Origin: Olivibacter jilunii
GTDB lineage: Bacteria > Bacteroidota > Bacteroidia > Sphingobacteriales > Sphingobacteriaceae
Direction of reading: 5' to 3'
Assembly (NCBI RefSeq): GCF_900607235.1
Contig: NZ_LR027855.1
Location: 149,821 to 213,820, forward strand
DNA length: 64,000 nucleotides
The position numbers were made by a program, and so were the translations under genes. This document shows, piece by piece, positions 63,115-64,000 of the stretch. The notes under the pieces are model-generated. The model was given only the letters and a program-made list of their open reading frames with translations, did not search any database and was not told the origin of the DNA. The first letter of the stretch is position 1. Every line of letters starts with the position of its first letter.

Positions 63115-63621
63115 ATGAAAACATTAATTACGCAACTGGGCTTAGGCATCATTTCAGTAAGCATCTTTTTAACGGCATGTAACCAGGCACCTGAAGGAAA
63201 AAAACATGCTAATTGGGCCGACAGCAGTTTTCGGAGCGATACAACGGTTGTAGATACAAGTCATAGACCGACAGAACTATGTTTCTTCCGGTTAGAAGGG
63301 ACATCCTCAAAAGACTCAACGTTTATCAATCTGTCCATTTTAGGTAATAGGGTAACCGGAAAATACAGTTGGATTCCTTTTGAAAAAGACAGTAGAACGG
63401 GCACCCTCACCGGTATAAAACGTGGAGACACCGTAGATGTGGTCTGGCACTTTGCACAAGAAGGAATAAAGGACACGCTGCGTACGGTGTTTCTTTTGCA
63501 GGGTGAACAACTTAAACAGAAGCCATTTAGTGTAAACCAGCAAACAGGAAGGCAATTCACCGACGACAAGTCTGCTTTTTCAATTTCTTATCAGAAAACC
63601 GATTGCTCCCTGCAACGATAA
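63115..63621 (+). CDS. lipoprotein, function unknown
   Basis: 168 residues. Lipobox SIFLTAC (Cys22) after a hydrophobic signal. Mature part is beta-rich with several conserved-looking turns (GNRVTGKYSWIPFEKDSRTGTLTGIKRGDTVDVVWHF), like a small lipocalin or META-type domain. Function not known. One more Cys lies in PTELCFFRLEG and one near the C terminus. Monocistronic by spacing. Confidence 0.78.
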   Translation: MKTLITQLGLGIISVSIFLTACNQAPEGKKHANWADSSFRSDTTVVDTSHRPTELCFFRLEGTSSKDSTFINLSILGNRVTGKYSWIPFEKDSRTGTLTGIKRGDTVDVVWHFAQEGIKDTLRTVFLLQGEQLKQKPFSVNQQTGRQFTDDKSAFSISYQKTDCSLQR

Positions 63622-63700
63622 ATGGTCCCGATATTGCCCTTTTGAGCAAATTTTTCATTGCCTATGCGTGAATGACAAGCATTTTATCTATGTTTGCGTT

Positions 63701-63729
63701 TTGTTATAAACTTAGATAAGTTACATTTA
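63701..63729 (+). promoter_or_regulatory. promoter of the acyl-CoA synthetase gene
   Basis: TTG at 63701-63703, 18 bases, TACATTTA at 63722-63729 (one mismatch), 23 bases before the ATG at 63753. Confidence 0.55.
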
Positions 63730-63752
63730 GACACAATTATTCCGAAGAATAA

Positions 63753-64000
63753 ATGAATCCTATCACTAAAGATATGACGGTTCCGGGCTTGCTCAGAAAT
63801 GTAGTGGAGCATATTCATCCCGACACACAGACTTTTCTAATTCATCATGAAGACAATCAGTGGAAAGAAATCTCTTATCGAGCAGCTCTTGATCATATTC
63901 AGGCGGTATCAGCATACTTACTCTCTATCGGTCTTAAAAAGGGCGATCGGGCGGCTCTCTTACTTGAAAATGGTCCTGACTATGTCTATTTTGATCAAGG
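63753..64000 (+). CDS. AMP-binding acyl-CoA synthetase, 5' part
   Basis: Runs off the right edge; 82 complete codons are seen. The N-terminal part (VPGLLRNVVEHIHPDTQTFLIHHEDNQWKEISYRAALDHI, then LSIGLKKGDRAALLLENGPDYVYFDQ) has the layout of long-chain fatty acid:CoA ligases (W-EISY, GLKKGDRVALLLENGPDYV). The ATP and AMP motifs lie beyond the window. Probably an acyl-CoA synthetase. Confidence 0.8.
   Translation, partial: MNPITKDMTVPGLLRNVVEHIHPDTQTFLIHHEDNQWKEISYRAALDHIQAVSAYLLSIGLKKGDRAALLLENGPDYVYFDQ

Overview
The window is chromosomal DNA from a Bacteroidota bacterium, most likely of the Sphingobacteriaceae. The grounds are: several close matches to the Bacteroidota promoter form (TTG, 17-23 bases, TAnnTTTG); weak or absent Shine-Dalgarno sequences; a DUF6266 protein; TonB, HMA-AraC and SGNH/MBOAT proteins of the Bacteroidota type; and an AT-rich composition with very AT-rich gaps. 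I see no phage, plasmid, transposase, tRNA or CRISPR array. RNase P RNA is the only recognised RNA gene.

Layout. 237-3586: amidoligase-type operon (circularly permuted ATP-grasp, alpha-E, transglutaminase-like). 3587-7796: Kdo genes kdsA and kdsD around recQ. 7978-14886: two secreted TPR proteins, gyrA, hemF and a DUF6266 protein, all on the minus strand. 14887-15782: a non-coding stretch with a promoter-terminator pair that may be a small RNA, then a large repeat block. 15783-24011: two-component system plus a CzcCBA-like metal efflux system with a DUF190 (PII-like) gene inside it. 24154-28439: MFS transporter, DUF4442, AlbA_2 protein, and a lipoprotein-SCO-cytochrome c set. 28571-28944: rnpB. 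28997-38830: sigma-54 response regulator, AlgH, pdxH-nuoC-nuoD, an HD phosphohydrolase, sucC, asnS and a Sua5/YrdC enzyme. 38864-41567: an alpha/beta hydrolase-DUF1684 pair and a TonB protein. 41814-46742: MBOAT acyltransferase with two SGNH proteins and a GH73 glucosaminidase, probably a surface-glycan O-acylation locus. 47109-55813: small housekeeping and regulatory genes (SelT/W/H, SMP-30-like, CvfB-like, FemAB-like, AraC, lipid kinase, surE, EcsC, HMA-AraC). 55883-62979: biotin locus. 63115-64000: a lipoprotein and the start of an acyl-CoA synthetase.

The most interesting locus is the biotin operon. Read on the minus strand it runs: ferritin-like diiron protein, bioF, bioD, bioB, bioA, with overlaps or short gaps throughout. 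The first gene is not a standard biotin gene, has a full set of ferritin-type iron ligands, and sits where bioC, bioH, bioG or bioI often sits. None of those is recognisable here, so it is a candidate for the step that supplies the pimeloyl chain. A MocR-type (GntR plus aminotransferase) regulator is divergent across 65 bases that carry three related half-sites, and an alpha/beta hydrolase lies convergent to it.

The second theme is two families of degenerate composite repeats confined to gaps between genes: eight blocks of family I (TAAGC-rich part, 'cattggctaat' part, 'caactactc' part, in a fixed order in either orientation) and four of family II ('cctatgtc' and 'tgatacttgatac' words with a CCTGCC palindrome). 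They account for most of the longer non-coding stretches. All repeat comparisons and motif calls were made by eye.
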